32,559 nt of DNA from Alistipes senegalensis (GCA_023665825.1 JAMPDE010000001.1:648890-681448), one strand, 5' to 3'. Counted from the stretch's first letter, positions 15,733 to 25,761 are shown. The notes: generated by a model from the sequence alone, not told the origin. Translations and numbers: made by a program.

Positions 15733-17685
15733 ATGAATGCCTTGAAACCTTTGTTCGTCCTGCTGGCCGCCGTCGCGCCGCTGGCCGTCGGCGCACAAAC
15801 CGACCCCGATGTCTTCGCCCTGCTTGACCTTGCGCAACCGGGATTGGAGCAAGTCGCCGCCCTGCACGCCGCAGGCGACGACGATGCAGCGGCCGAAGCC
15901 CTGCTCGCCTACTATCGCGCCCGCAAAGAGACGGTCTACCCCGACATCGACCCGGAACATCCCGTCCTCACGGACGAAGAACGCCGCTGGGCCGACGATG
16001 CGCTCGAACACCGCTTTTTCGTCCACTCGGGCTACCAGCCCTCCTACTTCTACGGCGACGACATCGACTGGCAGTACTGGCCCGTCAAGGACAACGAACT
16101 GCGCTGGCAGCTGCACCGCATGAAGTGGTGGCTGCCGATGGGCAAGGCCTACCGGCTGACGGGCGACGAACGCTATGCGGCCGAATGGTGCCGCCAATAC
16201 CTCGACTGGATGCGCAAGAATCCGCTGACGGAGTACCGCGAGGACGGCGGGCGCGACCTGATGCACGCCGACAACGTCTATTTCGCATGGCGGCCGCTGG
16301 AAGTGAGCGACCGGCTCGAATTCCAGATCCAGCAATTCTGCTGCATGCTGCCTGCCGAAGCGTTCGACGGCGCATTCCTGCTCCGTTTTCTGGAAAACTA
16401 CCGCCGCCACGCCGACCACATCACGCACCATTTTTCGGCATCGGGCAACCACCTGCTCTTTCAGGCGCAGCGGCTCGTCTTTGCGGGGGTGTTCTTCCCC
16501 GAATTCCGCGAAGCGGCCGCATGGCGCGCACGGGGCGTGGAAATCCTCAACCGCGAAATAGCCAAGCAGGTCTATGACGACGGCATGCAATACGAACTCG
16601 ACCCGCACTACCACCTCGAATCCATCGACATATTCCTGAAAGCGTTCGGCATGGCCGAAGCCAACGGAATGGGAGACGAGTTCCCGTCGGAGTACCTCGC
16701 CACCGTCGAACGGATGATCGACGCCCATATCCACTGCCTCTACCCCGACTACACCACCCCGCTGTTCAGCGACAACCGCCAGCACGACAAGCAGGAGCTG
16801 CTGGCCCGCTACCGCAAATGGCTGGAACTCTTCCCGACGAACGCCGCCGTCCGCCGGCTGGCGACCGAAGGAGCCGAAGGCGCGGCCCCGAACCACCTTT
16901 CGCGGGCGTTCCGCACGTCGGGATTCTACACGATGCGCAACGGCTGGGACGACGACGCGACCGTGCTCATCCTCAAAGCGGGCCCGCCTGCATTCTGGCA
17001 CAACCAACCCGACAACGGCACGTTCGAGCTGTGGGTGCGCGGACGCAACTTCTTTCCCGATTCGGGATGCTATGTCTACGGCGGCGATGCGGAGGTGATG
17101 GCCCTGCGCAACTGGTTCCGGCAGACGCAGGTGCACAACACGCTGACGCTCGACGACCGCAATCTGGAACGCACCGACTCGCGCTGTCTGGCGTGGGAGA
17201 CCGACGGCCCGACCGAACGGCTGACGGTCGAAAATCCCTCGTACGAGGGGCTGACCCACCGGCGGACCGTGTGGTTCGTCAACCGGCGGTTCTTCGTGCT
17301 GCTCGACTGCGCGGAGGGAGACGCCGCAGGCTCCGTCGCGCTGCACTACCAACTGGCGGAAGATACGCCGGCGGAAGATGCGGCGCATTGCCGCGTGGCG
17401 ACACGATTCGCCGACGGGAACAACCTCGCGATGCAGGTTTTCGGGCCGCGCGGCACGGCGATGCAGCGGCGCGAAGGGTGGCAGTCGCCCCGCTACCGCG
17501 AACGGCACAAACGTCCGGCCTATGCTTTCGCCGTGCGGAAGCAGGCGCAACGCCCCGTACGGTTCGTGACGGTGCTGCTGCCGGCCACCGATGCCACCCG
17601 CCCCCGTATCCGTGCGAAAGTACGCCGCGACGGCACGGTCCGCGTGAAAATCGACGGCCGGAAATACGTCTTAAACAACAATTAA
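15733..17685 (+). CDS. PL12 heparan-sulfate lyase (heparinase III type), copy 1
   Basis: 650 residues with a type I signal peptide (MNALKPLFVLLAAVAPLAVGAQ), so probably periplasmic. The N-terminal heparinase II/III alpha-toroid covers about 25-350 (QPSYFYGDDIDWQYWP, DNELRWQLHR) and the C-terminal beta-sandwich the rest. The catalytic set is complete: Asn239 in SGNHLLFQAQ, Tyr293 in DPHYHLES and His423 in HNQPDNGTFELW. These sit almost exactly where Pedobacter heparinus heparinase III has Asn240, Tyr294 and His424 (recalled from the literature). It cleaves the low-sulfated parts of heparan sulfate by beta-elimination. ATG at 15733 is chosen for the signal peptide and the -7 box just upstream. 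First gene of unit II, 16 bp before its paralog. Confidence 0.92.
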   Translation: MNALKPLFVLLAAVAPLAVGAQTDPDVFALLDLAQPGLEQVAALHAAGDDDAAAEALLAYYRARKETVYPDIDPEHPVLTDEERRWADDALEHRFFVHSGYQPSYFYGDDIDWQYWPVKDNELRWQLHRMKWWLPMGKAYRLTGDERYAAEWCRQYLDWMRKNPLTEYREDGGRDLMHADNVYFAWRPLEVSDRLEFQIQQFCCMLPAEAFDGAFLLRFLENYRRHADHITHHFSASGNHLLFQAQRLVFAGVFFPEFREAAAWRARGVEILNREIAKQVYDDGMQYELDPHYHLESIDIFLKAFGMAEANGMGDEFPSEYLATVERMIDAHIHCLYPDYTTPLFSDNRQHDKQELLARYRKWLELFPTNAAVRRLATEGAEGAAPNHLSRAFRTSGFYTMRNGWDDDATVLILKAGPPAFWHNQPDNGTFELWVRGRNFFPDSGCYVYGGDAEVMALRNWFRQTQVHNTLTLDDRNLERTDSRCLAWETDGPTERLTVENPSYEGLTHRRTVWFVNRRFFVLLDCAEGDAAGSVALHYQLAEDTPAEDAAHCRVATRFADGNNLAMQVFGPRGTAMQRREGWQSPRYRERHKRPAYAFAVRKQAQRPVRFVTVLLPATDATRPRIRAKVRRDGTVRVKIDGRKYVLNNN

Positions 17686-17701
17686 AACCACCAATACCGA
17701 A

Positions 17702-19732
17702 ATGAAACGAATCCTACTGACATTGGCCGTCGGGCTGTGCAGCGTCGCAGCCGTTTCCGCCGCGACAGCGAAACCGGCAAAACCGGCGAAAAGCGACCAC
17801 ATCACGGCCGAAGCGCAAGGGCTCTACGACCTGCTCGACCTCGACCGTGCGGGGCTGGAAGCCGTGAAAAAAGCCTGCAACAAGGGCGACTACGCCGCCG
17901 CAGACAAGGCCCTGCTCGACTATTTCCGCAAGCGCAAAGGTGTCGTGCAAATCGACGTCGACCTGCAAAACGTTACGATCAAGAAGAACGAACTGCGCTG
18001 GGCCGAAGAATCGCTCGAACACAAGTTCTACGCCCACAAAGGGTACCAGCCCTCCTACTTCTACGGCGACGACATCGACTGGCGCTACTGGCCCGTCAAG
18101 GACAACGAACTGCGCTGGCAGCTGCACCGCCACTACTGGTTCATTCCGCTGGCGAAAGCCTATGCAATTTCAGGCCAAAACAAATACATCGACGCATGGA
18201 TCGACCAGTACACCGACTGGATCCGCAAGAATCCGCTCGACGGAGTGGAACGGTTGCAGGCCGCCGGAGCATCGGCCGAAGCGATTGCGGCCGAAAAGGA
18301 GAACATCCGCTTCGCATGGCGTCCGATGGAGGCCGGACGCCGCCTGCAAGACCAGCTGGCCGAATTCGCGCTGACGATCCAGTCGCCGCGCTTCACGCCC
18401 GAATTCCTGAATCTCTTTCTGCGCATGTTCCACCAGCATGCCGACTACGTGCTGCACCACTACTCGAAGCAGGGCAACCACCTGCTTTTCGAGGCCCAGC
18501 GCATGCTCTTCGCGGGCATCTACTTCCCCGAATTCCTCGACGCAGCTGAATGGCGTCGCAGCGGCATCGAAATCCTCAACCGCGAAATCGGCGTGCAGGT
18601 CTACGACGACGGCATGCAGTTCGAGCTGGACTACGGCTACCACCTCGCCTCGATCGACATATTCATCAAGGCGCTGAATATGGCCGCAGCCAACGGGATG
18701 GCGCACGAATTCCCCGAATCATACATCCGCACGGTCGAAAGCATGACCGTCGTGGCGTTCAACCTGCTCTTTCCCGACTACACAAACCCGATGTTCGGCG
18801 ACACGAAAAGCCACGAAAAATCGTCGCTGACCCAACAATTCGGCCGCTGGCACAAGGTCTTCACCGACAACGACCAGCTGGAGTGGTCCGCCACGAGCGG
18901 CAAACGGGGCGAAATGCCGCCCTACACCTCGCGGCAATTCCCCGCATCGGGATTCTACGTTCTGCGCACGGGGTGGCTGCCCGATGCGACGGTGACGGTC
19001 GTCAAGGCAGGGCCTCCGGCATTCTGGCACAACCAGCCCGACAACGGCACGTTCGACTACTGGCATGCCGGACGCAACTTCTTCCCCGATTCGGGCAGCT
19101 ACGTCTACGGCGGCGACAGCACCGTGCTGGCCCAGCGCGACTGGTTCCGCCAGACGCGCGTGCACAACACGCTGACGCTCGACAACCGCAATCTGGAACA
19201 GACCGACTCGAAGCCGCTGCTATGGAAAACCGATGAGCGAATGACCGTCGCGGTGGTGGAAAATCCCTCCTACGAGGGACTGACGCACCGCCGGTCGTTC
19301 TACCTCATGGACGACGGCGTACTGGTCATCGCCGACCAAGCCTACGGAACGGCGCAGGGCGTCGTGGGCGTGCATTTCAACCTCTGTCCGGGCGAAATCG
19401 AGTTCGACAAGAACGGCACGATGCGCACCCGATTCGCCGACGGCAACAACATCCGCATCAAGACCACCTGCAACCGGCCGGCCCGCATCGCCGACGAGGA
19501 AGGCTGGGTGTCGTATGCCTATCGCGAAAAAGCCGAACGTCCGGCCTACGTCGTCGAGACCGACAAAACGGACGATGCGCCGCTGCTGTTCATCACCGTC
19601 ATCGCACCCGACGACGAAGCGCATCGCGGCTCGATCGCCGTCGTGCCGCAGGAAACGGCCGTCACCGGCAAACTGGCATTCGACGTTCGGGTGGGTGCAA
19701 AAAGCTATTCATTAGGCTATGAACTCGAATAA
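17702..19732 (+). CDS. PL12 heparan-sulfate lyase (heparinase III type), copy 2
   Basis: 676 residues, paralog of the preceding gene. Type I signal peptide followed by a short AKPAKPAKS linker. The toroid and beta-sandwich match copy 1. Catalytic residues are Asn259 (QGNHLLFEAQ), Tyr313 (DYGYHLAS) and His443 (HNQPDNGTFDYW), with the same 54- and 130-residue spacings. It is close to BT4657 of B. thetaiotaomicron. A region of 87 bases (18044-18130) is nearly identical to 16033-16119 in copy 1 at DNA level, more than the rest of the genes would predict. Its last 14 bases overlap the start of the PL13 gene. The two copies may prefer different sulfation patterns; this cannot be read from sequence. 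Confidence 0.92.
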   Translation: MKRILLTLAVGLCSVAAVSAATAKPAKPAKSDHITAEAQGLYDLLDLDRAGLEAVKKACNKGDYAAADKALLDYFRKRKGVVQIDVDLQNVTIKKNELRWAEESLEHKFYAHKGYQPSYFYGDDIDWRYWPVKDNELRWQLHRHYWFIPLAKAYAISGQNKYIDAWIDQYTDWIRKNPLDGVERLQAAGASAEAIAAEKENIRFAWRPMEAGRRLQDQLAEFALTIQSPRFTPEFLNLFLRMFHQHADYVLHHYSKQGNHLLFEAQRMLFAGIYFPEFLDAAEWRRSGIEILNREIGVQVYDDGMQFELDYGYHLASIDIFIKALNMAAANGMAHEFPESYIRTVESMTVVAFNLLFPDYTNPMFGDTKSHEKSSLTQQFGRWHKVFTDNDQLEWSATSGKRGEMPPYTSRQFPASGFYVLRTGWLPDATVTVVKAGPPAFWHNQPDNGTFDYWHAGRNFFPDSGSYVYGGDSTVLAQRDWFRQTRVHNTLTLDNRNLEQTDSKPLLWKTDERMTVAVVENPSYEGLTHRRSFYLMDDGVLVIADQAYGTAQGVVGVHFNLCPGEIEFDKNGTMRTRFADGNNIRIKTTCNRPARIADEEGWVSYAYREKAERPAYVVETDKTDDAPLLFITVIAPDDEAHRGSIAVVPQETAVTGKLAFDVRVGAKSYSLGYELE

Positions 19733-20885
19733 AGAACTCACCGGATTTCTGTGCGGGGCGTTGCTGCTGCTGGCGGCAACGCCCATCGCTGCCCGACAGC
19801 CCGAACTGGAAAATCTGCCCGAACGGGTCAACGTACAGGCCGACAGCGCACGCCGCGACCAAATCATCGACGGCGAGTGGGTCGCAGTCGGCATCCGCAA
19901 GGAAGGAGCTATCTGCCGCGACCATACGCGGATGTACGAAGGCCGCCCCTCGATCCGCTTCACGCTGGGCCGCGACGACAACACGCTGGCGGGCTATGCC
20001 GCCGGCGAAACGAAAGGCCGCGCCGAATTGAGCTACTGCTACGCCACGTCGGACGATTTCGCCGCCCTGCCCACCGAAGCCTATCCGGCAGCCCAACGGA
20101 TGAAAACCGTCTATCATCACGGCAAGGGCATCTGCGCGCAAGGCTCGAAATGGAGCTACACCTTCGCCGTCTACGTTCCCTCGACGCTCTCGGACGAGGT
20201 GTGCACCATCTTCGCCCAATGGCACGGCATGCCCGACCGCACGCTCGTGACGGCACCCGACGGACGGGTGATGAAACTCACGCCCGAAGAATTTCTGGCG
20301 ATGGAAGACACGGTCATTATCCGCAAAGACATCGTTCATACGCGGGTGGCGGGCACGGACAAACGCGGCAAAACGGTCTGGAAAGCGGGCGAACCGACCG
20401 GCTGGAAAGTCGAGCAGGGCGGCTATCCCCCGCTGGCATTCGGATTCTCGGGCGGGCGATTCTACATCAAGGCCAACTCCGACCGCCGCTGGTTCACCGA
20501 CAAGACCGACCGCTGCAACGCCAATCCCGCCGAAGCCGAAGTGCTGCGTCCGGTCGAATCGGAGTACAAATCGTCGACCATCGCCTGCCGGATGCCGTTC
20601 GACGAGTTCCCGAAGGATTGCTGGGTCACGTTCGACGTCGAAATCGACTGGTCGCGCTATTCGGGCCCGACGGAGCGCATCGAGGCACCCGGACGGCTGG
20701 ACGTGCGGATGTCTTACGAACAGGCAGACAAACGCCGGCAAAAGCATCTGGTGCGCAATGCCCGCATCGCTATCGGCCGCAACGACGAAGACGGCTACTA
20801 CTTCAAATACGGCATCTACCGCGTCGGCAACAGCACCGAGCCGGTCAGCTACAATCTGGCCGGATTCCGGCAGCAAGAGCGCTGA
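19719..20885 (+). CDS. PL13 heparin lyase I (heparinase I)
   Basis: 388 residues. N-terminal signal peptide (GFLCGALLLLAATPIAA), then a jelly-roll heparinase I domain filling the protein. Family hallmarks are clear: FAQWHGMPDRTLV, KAGEPTGWKVEQGGYPPLAFGFSGG (split by the fold), FYIKANSDR, TDRCNANP, YKSSTIA, DEFPKDCWVTF and the C-terminal DDGYYFK-like / GIYRVGNST ... YNLAG segment. The His in QWHGMPDR lies in the known active-site region. Heparinase I cuts highly sulfated GlcNS6S-IdoA2S stretches, complementing the PL12 enzymes. In B. thetaiotaomicron the PL13 gene (BT4675) lies apart from the main PUL, whereas here it is in one operon with two PL12 genes. It starts inside the preceding gene (14-base overlap) and is followed by a strong terminator. 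Confidence 0.94.
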   Translation: MNSNKELTGFLCGALLLLAATPIAARQPELENLPERVNVQADSARRDQIIDGEWVAVGIRKEGAICRDHTRMYEGRPSIRFTLGRDDNTLAGYAAGETKGRAELSYCYATSDDFAALPTEAYPAAQRMKTVYHHGKGICAQGSKWSYTFAVYVPSTLSDEVCTIFAQWHGMPDRTLVTAPDGRVMKLTPEEFLAMEDTVIIRKDIVHTRVAGTDKRGKTVWKAGEPTGWKVEQGGYPPLAFGFSGGRFYIKANSDRRWFTDKTDRCNANPAEAEVLRPVESEYKSSTIACRMPFDEFPKDCWVTFDVEIDWSRYSGPTERIEAPGRLDVRMSYEQADKRRQKHLVRNARIAIGRNDEDGYYFKYGIYRVGNSTEPVSYNLAGFRQQER

Positions 20886-20907
20886 ACGACCGGAACGAAG
20901 GAGAAAT

Positions 20908-20945
20908 GAAGCGTCCCGACCTTGACGACAAGGTCGGGACGCTTC
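20908..20945. terminator. Strong hairpin terminator between convergent units II and I
   Basis: A perfect 17-bp stem (GAAGCGTCCCGACCTTG with its complement) closes a 4-base ACGA loop, followed on the plus strand by GTTTTCG. It lies between the PL13 stop (20885) and the SusD stop (20965), which converge. On the minus strand a shorter ATTTCT follows, so it probably works in both directions, better on plus. Confidence 0.85.
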
Positions 20946-20964
20946 GTTTTCGGGCGGACACGGA

Positions 20965-22584
20965 CTATTTGCCCCAACCCGGATTTTGCTGGCACTTGGG
21001 CATCAAGTCCAATTCGCGCTGGGGAATGGGCAGCAACTCGTGACGTCCCTGCACGGTGTACAACCGCACCGTGTAGTTGGCCCCTTCGTTCCAGTCGAGC
21101 AATGCCTGCGCCGTTTCACGGATCTTATCGTAGTAGATACCCCACCGGATCAAATCCTGTTTGCGATGGCCCTCGAAGCAAAGTTCGTAGGCGCGTTCCT
21201 TGCGAATCGCCTCGCGCAACTCCTCGCGCGACAAACCGTACGAAAGGTCGTGGTTCGTATCGCCGAAACCGCGACGGCGCACGGCATTCACCGCGTCGAC
21301 CGCGTCGGTGATCGACCCGCCCGATTCGTTGAGCGACTCGGCGAACAAGAGCAGCACGTCGGAATAACGCAGGATATACCAGTTGATGTTCGACTTGTCG
21401 TTGTTGATCATATAGCCGGGCAGATCGACATACTTCTCGGTATTCCATTTGGCCGGAGTGAAGAGCTGCTTGTTCTTGTCGTCGTTTTGCTTCGTAATGT
21501 AAGCGACGTGATCCGAACTTGCCTCATGGTATTTATAATCGGCGATCGACAAAGCCATACGCGGGTCGTTGTGCGTCGCCCACTCGTCCGTGAAGGTGGC
21601 GATCACTTTCCAGTTGGCCGAATTGCGTCCGCGCACACCGTCGATGGTAGCCGCCGACACGCCGTTCCATTTGCCGATACGTCCGGCCGTATTGTCGCTG
21701 TCGAGCCCCGTAGGCGAATAGAACGACACTTCGAGCAGGCTCTCGCCGGCATCCCATTCGCCAGTGCAGGTGTTGTCCCACACCTTCTCGTAATCGGGAA
21801 TCAGGCGATGCTTGCCCGATTCGACGACACGGCGGGCGACTTTGGCCGCTTCGGCCCATTTCGATTCGTCGCGCACGGGATACCCCGCCCACGTGCAATA
21901 GACTTTGGTCAACAAGCCCAACGCGGCTCCTTTCGAGAAACGATAGGCATTCGACGAACGCATGTTGTCGTCGACCGCCCAAGGAAGCACTTCGGCCGCG
22001 TATTTGAGGTCTTCCTCGATAAGTGCGTAGACATCGGTCGGGGCGGACTGTTCGTACTCCACGTCGCGTTTGCGCGATTCGGAAGTGGCGGTCGTCAGGA
22101 CGACGTTGCCGTACCACCGCACCAGCTCGAAGTAGAACAAGGCGCGCAACGCACGGGCCTCACCCAGATAGACCGTTCCCAACGCACGGTCGGAATCGCC
22201 CCATTCGCCGATGCGGGCCGAAAGCGTTTCGATAAGATCGTTCGCTTCGTAAATCGCCGAATAGAGCTTCTGCCACGTCCCCGAAATCTGCGACGTCGAG
22301 GCGTTGTGCGAGTTGGTCGGAATCTCGCGGAACCCCGAAGTCGCGCTGCCCTCGCACTGGGCGATGTCGGTCGAAATGGTGAACAGCAACGACAGGTGAT
22401 ACGAATAAGTATTCTCGTTGGCGAGGTTCTTATAGACGCCTTGCAAGACACTCTCGGCCTCTTTGGCGTTGTTCACGTAGTTATCCTTGCCGATCTCGGT
22501 ATACGACGTCTCTTCCAACAGATCGGAGCACGAACCGGCCAGCAGGCAAAGAACGGAAAGCGTATATAACAGGTATTTTTTCAT
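20965..22584 (-). CDS. susD: SusD-like glycan-binding lipoprotein (RagB/SusD family)
   Basis: 539 residues. Lipoprotein signal MKKYLLYTLSVLCLLAGSC with Cys19, followed by SDLLEE, typical of surface-exported Bacteroidota lipoproteins. The alpha-helical TPR-like SusD fold is recognised from LQGVYKNLAN, ARALRALFYFELVRWYG, SSNAYRFSKGAALGLLTKVY, NWYILRYSDVLLLFAESLNE, AVNAVRRRGFG, LREAIRKERAYELCFEGHRKQDLIRWG and the C-terminal LLPIPQRELDLMPKCQQNPGW. It sits as a lid on the SusC pore and captures heparan sulfate oligosaccharides. ATG 22584 is preferred over 22596 because it begins the normal signal. It lies 15 bp after susC and is the last gene of unit I. Confidence 0.95.
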   Translation of the reverse strand: MKKYLLYTLSVLCLLAGSCSDLLEETSYTEIGKDNYVNNAKEAESVLQGVYKNLANENTYSYHLSLLFTISTDIAQCEGSATSGFREIPTNSHNASTSQISGTWQKLYSAIYEANDLIETLSARIGEWGDSDRALGTVYLGEARALRALFYFELVRWYGNVVLTTATSESRKRDVEYEQSAPTDVYALIEEDLKYAAEVLPWAVDDNMRSSNAYRFSKGAALGLLTKVYCTWAGYPVRDESKWAEAAKVARRVVESGKHRLIPDYEKVWDNTCTGEWDAGESLLEVSFYSPTGLDSDNTAGRIGKWNGVSAATIDGVRGRNSANWKVIATFTDEWATHNDPRMALSIADYKYHEASSDHVAYITKQNDDKNKQLFTPAKWNTEKYVDLPGYMINNDKSNINWYILRYSDVLLLFAESLNESGGSITDAVDAVNAVRRRGFGDTNHDLSYGLSREELREAIRKERAYELCFEGHRKQDLIRWGIYYDKIRETAQALLDWNEGANYTVRLYTVQGRHELLPIPQRELDLMPKCQQNPGWGK

Positions 22585-22599
22585 GATTGTGCACATTTT

Positions 22600-25500
22600 T
22601 TAGAAAGTCAGGTCGATACCGCACGTATAAACTCGGCTCTTGGGATACGCACCCCAGTCGAGCGAAGGGGTCATCGGGTTCGCCGCCCTCATGTTCACTT
22701 CGGGGTCGTAGCCCGAGTAGCCCGTCACGACAAAAAGGTTCTGCGCCGAGAAATAGAGCCGCAGCTTCGACACGTAGAACTTGCTCGTCCATTTTTTGGG
22801 GAACGTATAGCCCACCGTCAGGTTCTTCAAGCGCAGGAACGAGCCGTCCTCGATGAAACGCGAATAGAGTTCGTTCTTGATGTAACCGTCCCAGCGCGGC
22901 ACGCTGTTCGAGGCATTGGTCGGCGACCAGCGGTCGGCGACTTCGGCCATCAGGTTGGAACGCTGGTCCTGCGACTGCGAAGCGAAGACGCGCGTAGCGT
23001 TGTAGACGTCGTTGCCGTAGTTGAACTGGAACATGAAGCTCAAATCGACTCCCTTGTAGGAGAAGCTGTTGGTGATACCGCCGAACCATTTGGGCGTGCC
23101 GTTGCCGATGACCGTACGGTCGTTCGTCGTAATCACACCGTCGCCGTCGATGTCCTTGTACTTGACGGTACCGGGCGTCACGGTTTTGCCCAAGTGGTCG
23201 GAAATATCGGCCACGCCCTCCTTGAGCGTGCGGACGCCCTGCGTGTCGATGTTGAAATCCGAATCCTGATATACGCCGTCGAAAGCGTACCCGTAAATCA
23301 GACCCAACGACTGCCCGACGCGGGCCACATAGTCGTAACCCGTATAATCGCCGTGCCACGAAGCACGGGTCAGCATCTCTTTCGCGCCGTCGGCCAGTTC
23401 GCGCAACTCGTTGCGGATGAACGAAATGTTGAAGTCGGTCGTCCAACGGAAGCCGCCGGGTGTATTGAAATTGGTCGAATTGATCGCCAACTCGATACCC
23501 TTGTTGCGGATTTTACCCACGTTGGCCCACTGCGACGCGAAACCCGAAACATAGGCGCGGTTGGCAGCCATCAAGAGGTCTTTGGTATCTTTGATGAAGA
23601 AGTCGGCCGTGAGGTTCAGGCGGTTATTCCACAATCCCAAGTCGATACCGATGTTGGTGCTCTGCGAAGCCTCCCAACGGATGTTCTCGTTGGCCAGCTG
23701 CTTGGGCGAAAGCACCGTGATGAGGTTGTTTCCGTAGCCGTACTTGCCCTGCGAGTAGAGTTCCAGCGAGAGGTAGTTGGCGATGCGGTCGTTGCCGACG
23801 ACACCCCAGCCGGCGCGCAGTTTGAGGTTCGAGACGACCTCCTGCTGCTTCATGAACGGCTCCTCCGAGATGCGCCATGCGCCCGAGAACGAGGGGAAGA
23901 AACCCCACTTGTTGTTCTTGCTGAACACGGTCGAGCCGTCGGCACGCAACGTGAACGTGAAGAGATAACGATCCTTGTAACTGTAATTGCCGCGTGCGAA
24001 GAACGACACGAGCATATTCTCCGATCTTCCCGACTGGGCCGTCGTAGGCGTGGCGCCCAATCCGAGATTGTTGTTTTCGAGGTTGTCGAACGGGAAGTCG
24101 GTCGAAGCGGCCGTCACGAACTCCGTCCCTTGATAGGAAGTCTCCTGACCGAGCATCACATCGAACGCATGGCCGTTCTTGGGCGTATATTTGTAAGTAA
24201 GCTGGTTGTAGTTCGTCCAACGGTTGTTGCGCGTCATGCGGGTCGAGCCGTAGGGGGTCTGGCCGTTGCGATAGGCCTCTTTCGAGCCCTCTTTGAAGAA
24301 CTGGTAGTAACGCTGGTAGCTCGTGTTGTAGGTTACGGCCGTGCGGAACGTCCATCCTTTGCCGAAATCGACGTTCAGGGCGAGGTTGCCCGACCACATT
24401 TCGGTTTTGGTGGTATTGACGACCGATTCGGCCTGCTTGATGGGATTGACCTGCGCCAACGACTCGGAGCTCTCCAATTCCAACGGGTCGATGGCTGCGT
24501 CGAGCAGCTCCTCGTCGGTCATGCGCAGACCGGCCGTAGGACGGGCACGCAGAATCTGCGCCAACATGTTGAAACGTCCGTTGTCGCCCGAAGTACCCAT
24601 ACCCCGCTTGTCGGTATTGGCATAGTTGACCGTGCCCTCGAACGATACGGCTTTCGAGATTTGGTGGCTGATGCGCATCTTGCCGGTGATTTTGTTGAAG
24701 GCGCTGTTGCGGAAGATACCGTTTTCGAGGAAATCCGAGAAACTGAACGAATACTTGGTCTTGTCCGAACCGCCCGACACCGAGATGTTGTGATCCTGCG
24801 ACCAAGTGGGCCGGAAAGTCTCGTTCTGCCAATCGACACCGCCGGCACCGAGATAATCGTCGATCGTCTGGTAGCGGTACGGCACTCCTTCGTCATCGTT
24901 GCCGAGCTTGAAGTAAGTTCCCGTGAACTTGTCGGGCCAAGCCTCCATCTGCAAACCTACGAATTCGTAGGGCGAAAGCAGGTCGAGCGTCTTGGAAATT
25001 TTGCGGTAGCTGGCCGAACCGTTGTACGACACGACGGGACGCCCCTTTTGGCCCGCTTTGGTGGTGACCATCACCACGCCGTTGGCGGCACGCGAACCGT
25101 AGATGGCCGACGACGAAGCATCTTTCAGCACCTCGATCGACGCGATGTCCGAGTTGGCGAGGTAATCGATGTTGTCCACTTGGAAACCGTCGACGATGTA
25201 GAGCGGCGTCGTATCGCCGTTGACCGAACCCACACCGCGCACCTTGATGTCGAAACCGGCACCCGGCGTACCGTCCGTCGCAGTAATCTGCACACCGGCG
25301 ATCTGTCCGCCCAGCGCCTCGACGACCGAACCGGTCTTGAAGCCCTCGACGTCTTTGGCCGAAACCGAAGCGACGGAACCCGTCAGGTCGCTCTTTTTCA
25401 TCGTACCGTACCCGACCACGACGACCTCGTCCAAAGCATTGACTTCGGGTTCGAGTTTAACGTCGATGCGGGTTTGCGAACCGACCTTGACTTCGTGGGT

Positions 25501-25761
25501 TTTGTATCCCAAGTAGAAGAATTCGAGTACGGCGTTTTTATCGGCCGTGATGGCATAGGAACCGTCGAGGTCGGCCGACACGCCCTGTGTGGTGCCGCGA
25601 ATGACGACGCTCGCGCCGATAGCGGGCTGGTCGTTCTCGTCGACGATCCGGCCCGTGATTTTCTGTTGGGCCGATGCCGCGAAGGTCAGCATCAGGGCGA
25701 GAAGGGTCAAGACCCCTCTCCGCCCGAAAGCCCATATGATACTATTTTTCATTCGTTTCAT
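22600..25761 (-). CDS. susC: SusC-like TonB-dependent outer-membrane transporter
   Basis: 1053 residues. Signal peptide to about residue 32 (LALMLTFAASAQQ), carboxypeptidase-regulatory-like domain (about 34-105, ITGRIVDENDQPAIGASVVIRGT), the SusC signature around the TonB box (ALDEVVVVGYGTMKKSDLTG, about 110-130), the plug (VRGVGSVNGDTTPLYIVDGF, IEVLKDASSSAIYGSRAANGVVMVTTK) and a long beta-barrel ending in an aromatic residue (CGIDLTF). It imports oligosaccharides across the outer membrane using TonB energy. Partner of the SusD gene directly downstream; BT4660 is the functional counterpart in B. thetaiotaomicron. It starts 14 bp after the surface-binding protein gene; no separate promoter is visible. 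Confidence 0.96.
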   Translation of the reverse strand: MKRMKNSIIWAFGRRGVLTLLALMLTFAASAQQKITGRIVDENDQPAIGASVVIRGTTQGVSADLDGSYAITADKNAVLEFFYLGYKTHEVKVGSQTRIDVKLEPEVNALDEVVVVGYGTMKKSDLTGSVASVSAKDVEGFKTGSVVEALGGQIAGVQITATDGTPGAGFDIKVRGVGSVNGDTTPLYIVDGFQVDNIDYLANSDIASIEVLKDASSSAIYGSRAANGVVMVTTKAGQKGRPVVSYNGSASYRKISKTLDLLSPYEFVGLQMEAWPDKFTGTYFKLGNDDEGVPYRYQTIDDYLGAGGVDWQNETFRPTWSQDHNISVSGGSDKTKYSFSFSDFLENGIFRNSAFNKITGKMRISHQISKAVSFEGTVNYANTDKRGMGTSGDNGRFNMLAQILRARPTAGLRMTDEELLDAAIDPLELESSESLAQVNPIKQAESVVNTTKTEMWSGNLALNVDFGKGWTFRTAVTYNTSYQRYYQFFKEGSKEAYRNGQTPYGSTRMTRNNRWTNYNQLTYKYTPKNGHAFDVMLGQETSYQGTEFVTAASTDFPFDNLENNNLGLGATPTTAQSGRSENMLVSFFARGNYSYKDRYLFTFTLRADGSTVFSKNNKWGFFPSFSGAWRISEEPFMKQQEVVSNLKLRAGWGVVGNDRIANYLSLELYSQGKYGYGNNLITVLSPKQLANENIRWEASQSTNIGIDLGLWNNRLNLTADFFIKDTKDLLMAANRAYVSGFASQWANVGKIRNKGIELAINSTNFNTPGGFRWTTDFNISFIRNELRELADGAKEMLTRASWHGDYTGYDYVARVGQSLGLIYGYAFDGVYQDSDFNIDTQGVRTLKEGVADISDHLGKTVTPGTVKYKDIDGDGVITTNDRTVIGNGTPKWFGGITNSFSYKGVDLSFMFQFNYGNDVYNATRVFASQSQDQRSNLMAEVADRWSPTNASNSVPRWDGYIKNELYSRFIEDGSFLRLKNLTVGYTFPKKWTSKFYVSKLRLYFSAQNLFVVTGYSGYDPEVNMRAANPMTPSLDWGAYPKSRVYTCGIDLTF

